From contig NZ_BSTR01000021.1 of the NCBI RefSeq assembly GCF_030269645.1, positions 62,001-126,000 of the forward strand: 64,000 nt of DNA. Direction: 5' to 3'. The notes under the pieces were generated by a model. It saw only the letters and a list, made by a program, of their open reading frames with translations, was not told the origin of the DNA and made no database searches. Below, piece by piece: positions 62,203 through 64,000 of this stretch (within the stretch, counting starts at the first letter, position 1; every line of letters starts with the position of its first letter). Both the position numbers and the translations under genes were made by a program. This stretch comes from Actinokineospora sp. NBRC 105648. Lineage in GTDB: Bacteria; Actinomycetota; Actinomycetes; Mycobacteriales; Pseudonocardiaceae.

Positions 62203-63441
62203 GTGAGCGGGAACCGGGCTGTCGCGGCAGTCGAGGCGGTGTGGCGGATCGAGGCCGGGCGGTTGATCGCGGGGCTGTCCGGTCTGGTCCGGGATGTCGG
62301 GCTCGCCGAGGAGCTCGCCCAGGACGCCCTCGTCGCCGCGCTGGAGCAGTGGCCGACCTCCGGTGTGCCGCGCAACGCCGGGGCCTGGCTGATGGCGGTG
62401 GGCAAGCGGCGGGCCATCGACCACATCCGGCGTTCGCAGAACCTCGACCGCAAGTACGCCCAGCTCGCGCACACCCTGGACGAGACCGAGGAGCTCCCCG
62501 AGGTCGGCGCCATCGAGGACGACCTGCTCCGGCTCGTCTTCACCGCCTGCCACCCGGTGCTCTCCACCGAGGCCCGGGCCGCGCTGACGCTGCGGATGCT
62601 CGGCGGCCTCAAGACCGAGGAGATCGCCCGGGCGTTCCTGGTCTCCGAGGCCACTGTCGCGCAGCGGATCGTCCGGGCCAAGAGGGTGCTGGCCAAGGCG
62701 GACGTGCCGTTCGAGGTCCCGTCCGGCGCGGAGTTGGCCCCACGGCTGGCATCCGTGCTGGAGGTGGTCTACCTGATCTTCAACGAGGGTTACTCGGCGA
62801 CCGCCGGTGACGACTGGATGCGCCCGGAGCTCTGCGCCGACGCCTTGCGGCTCGGTCGGGTCCTGGCCGAGTTGATGCCGCGGGAGCCCGAGGTGCACGG
62901 GTTGGTGGCACTGCTGGAGATCCAGGCGTCCCGGCAGCGGGCCCGCACCACCGCGGACGGCACCCCGGTGCTGCTGCTCGACCAGGACCGGTCGCGTTGG
63001 GACCAGATCCACATCCGCCGCGGACTGGCCGCCCTAGAGCGGGCCGAGGGCCTGGCCCCGCGCGGGCCGTACACGCTCCAAGCCGCGCTGGCCGCCTGCC
63101 ACGCCCGTGCGCGCACCGCCGCGGAGACGGACTGGGCGCGCATCGCCGCGCTCTACGAAGAGCTCGCGGCGGCGAGGCCGTCGCCGGTGGTCGAGCTCAA
63201 CCGGGCTGTGGCGCTGTCCATGGCCGAGGGTCCACAGGCCGGGCTCGACCTGGTCGACCTGCTGGTGGACGACCCCGCGCTGAGGAACTACCACCTGCTG
63301 CCCAGTGTGCGCGGCGACCTGCTGGCCAAACTCGGCAGGCCGGCCGAGGCCCGGGTGGAGTTCGAGCGGGCCGCCGAGCTGACCCGCAACGCCCGTGAGC
63401 GGGCCCTGCTGCTGGACCGGGCCGCCGCCTGCGGGGCCTGA
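62203..63441 (+). CDS. ECF42-type RNA polymerase sigma factor with DUF6596/TPR-like C-terminus
   Basis: Protein of 412 residues from GTG 62203. Region 2 (ARLIAGLSGLVRDVGLAEELAQDALVAALEQWPTSGVPRNAGAWLMAVGKRRAIDHIRR) and region 4 (EARAALTLRMLGGLKTEEIARAFLVSEATVAQRIVRAKRVL) are followed by a long helical C-terminal domain with EVVYLIFNEGYSATAGDDWMRPELCADALRLGRVLAELMP, typical of the ECF42 group. Partner is usually a YCII protein, present upstream. No anti-sigma factor is seen; the C-terminal domain is thought to control activity. Start is GTG after a run of G with short spacing, so a start a little downstream is possible. Confidence 0.9.
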   Translation: MSGNRAVAAVEAVWRIEAGRLIAGLSGLVRDVGLAEELAQDALVAALEQWPTSGVPRNAGAWLMAVGKRRAIDHIRRSQNLDRKYAQLAHTLDETEELPEVGAIEDDLLRLVFTACHPVLSTEARAALTLRMLGGLKTEEIARAFLVSEATVAQRIVRAKRVLAKADVPFEVPSGAELAPRLASVLEVVYLIFNEGYSATAGDDWMRPELCADALRLGRVLAELMPREPEVHGLVALLEIQASRQRARTTADGTPVLLLDQDRSRWDQIHIRRGLAALERAEGLAPRGPYTLQAALAACHARARTAAETDWARIAALYEELAAARPSPVVELNRAVALSMAEGPQAGLDLVDLLVDDPALRNYHLLPSVRGDLLAKLGRPAEARVEFERAAELTRNARERALLLDRAAACGA

Positions 63442-63671
63442 GCCTGCGCCCGGCCTGGGGGCCACCGAGGCCGTTCCCGGGAGCATCGCCGCAGGTCGTG
63501 AACAGTTTCACAAGCGCTGTCCACACCGAGTTCTCCCCAGGCTGGGGATGGACGTGTGTATAGATCCACTTCGGATGGCGGCTTGACACGGGCCACCACA
63601 GCCGCAATAAGCCCGTGATCGTGCCAACAGGGGTACCTGAGCGCCTCGGTGAGATGTAAGGATGGCCTAAG

Positions 63672-63690
63672 CAAGGCGAGGCTAACTTTA
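63672..63690 (+). promoter_or_regulatory. IdeR/DmdR1-like iron box
   Basis: CAAGGCGAGGCTAACTTTA matches the IdeR consensus TTAGGTTAGGCTAACCTAA at 13 of 19 positions, best in the right half. It lies 20 bp before the formyltransferase start, overlapping the likely promoter region. With the site near the other end of the window it suggests iron-regulated siderophore genes. Confidence 0.5.
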
Positions 63691-63709
63691 CGGCGAAGCG
63701 GGAGGGCCC

Positions 63710-64000
63710 ATGCGGGTCGTGATGTTCGGTTTTCAGACCTGGGGGCACCGCACCCTGCAGGCGCTGCTGGAGTCCGAGCACGAGGTGGTCACCGTGGTCA
63801 CCCACCCGCCGGGCGAGGGCGTGTACGAGAAGGTGTGGAGCGACTCGGTCGCCGAGCTGGCCGAGGCGCACGGCGTCCCGGTGATCGTGCGCGAGCGCCC
63901 GGACGACGACGAGCTGTTCGAGGCGCTGCGCGAGCTGGACCCCGATGTGATCGTGGCGACCAACTGGCGCACCTGGATCCCGCCGCGGATCTTCGAGCTG
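63710..64000 (+). CDS. Formyltransferase, probably siderophore-related (5' part)
   Basis: The first 97 codons are present; the gene runs off the window. ATG 63710 has GGAGG 5 nt upstream. MRVVMFGFQTWGHRTLQALLESEHEVVTVVTHPP is the N-terminal Rossmann region of methionyl-tRNA-formyltransferase-like enzymes, and DPDVIVATNWRTWIPPRIFEL the segment leading to the catalytic domain. Such enzymes, outside the Fmt family, formylate hydroxylated ornithine in hydroxamate siderophore synthesis (for example coelichelin-type clusters). An IdeR-like box 20 bp upstream supports an iron role, but the rest of the pathway lies outside this window. Confidence 0.75.
   Translation, partial: MRVVMFGFQTWGHRTLQALLESEHEVVTVVTHPPGEGVYEKVWSDSVAELAEAHGVPVIVRERPDDDELFEALRELDPDVIVATNWRTWIPPRIFEL

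Overview
The window is high-GC actinobacterial DNA. Many GTG starts, SARP/AfsR-type regulators, DUF397/DUF5753 pairs, ESX-type accessory proteins, an F420/PPOX-family protein and mycobacterial-type genes (carD, mhuD, lpqE-like, ispD-ispF-cysS-rlmB, mutY-carbonic anhydrase, clpC) point to a member of the Pseudonocardiaceae or a close relative. Gene content matches the clpC1-to-rlmB neighbourhood of Mycobacterium tuberculosis, but broken into blocks and rearranged. No integrase, transposase, CRISPR array or prophage was seen. Assignments come from reading translated motifs and DNA patterns; no database search was run.

Layout. 0-4 kb: a FhuF-like siderophore reductase (-) with an IdeR-like iron box upstream, then clpC (+) with a ClgR-like site and a strong terminator. 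4-12 kb: two DUF397 genes plus an XRE/DUF5753 regulator (-), a small unknown gene (+), a SARP/AfsR-like regulator (+), a DrrAB-type ABC exporter (-), and a small gene overlapping an EEP-fold membrane protein (+). 12.2-12.8 kb: gene-free, two foldback elements. 12.8-20 kb: sirtuin and MhuD heme-degrading enzyme (overlapping), a secreted M1 peptidase, alpha/beta hydrolase, 2H phosphoesterase, mutY, beta-carbonic anhydrase, a membrane-anchored protein and a LacI regulator. 20-24 kb: Zur-controlled znuA-znuC-znuB and a DUF445 protein. 24.3-25.2 kb: gene-free, with a DUF445 remnant, a 56-bp tandem array and two more foldback elements. 25-33 kb: rlmB, cysS, HAD hydrolase, PPOX protein, ispF, ispD, carD (all -), then an LpqE-like lipoprotein and radA (+). 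33-39 kb: an ECF sigma/anti-sigma-like pair and a four-gene overlapping operon (solute-binding protein, TelA, solute-binding/vWA fusion, small membrane protein). 39-43 kb: amidohydrolase and a type VII secretion accessory group (EspG, PPE-like Gly-rich protein, DUF3558 lipoprotein, small YxxxE protein). 43-49 kb: an OtsB-GH15 fusion, otsA, ThrE-type exporter and tRNA-Thr(UGU). 49.7-61.4 kb: PP2C phosphatase, a 2054-residue Ig-like/FN3 surface protein, MoxR ATPase, DUF58 protein and a TgpA-like transglutaminase-fold protein. 61.4-64 kb: a YCII protein with an ECF42-type sigma factor, and the start of a formyltransferase with an IdeR-like box.

The most unusual signal is not a gene. Five dispersed intergenic elements of about 140 bp share GCTCGAT ends and a conserved core. 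Their long stems differ in sequence from copy to copy but stay self-complementary. In the three copies with imperfect stems that show only transitions, every mismatch is a G.U pair on the same element strand, which suggests selection on a folded RNA. A second, different foldback element lies after the tRNA. The TelA/solute-binding/vWA operon is the best candidate for a poorly described protein system.
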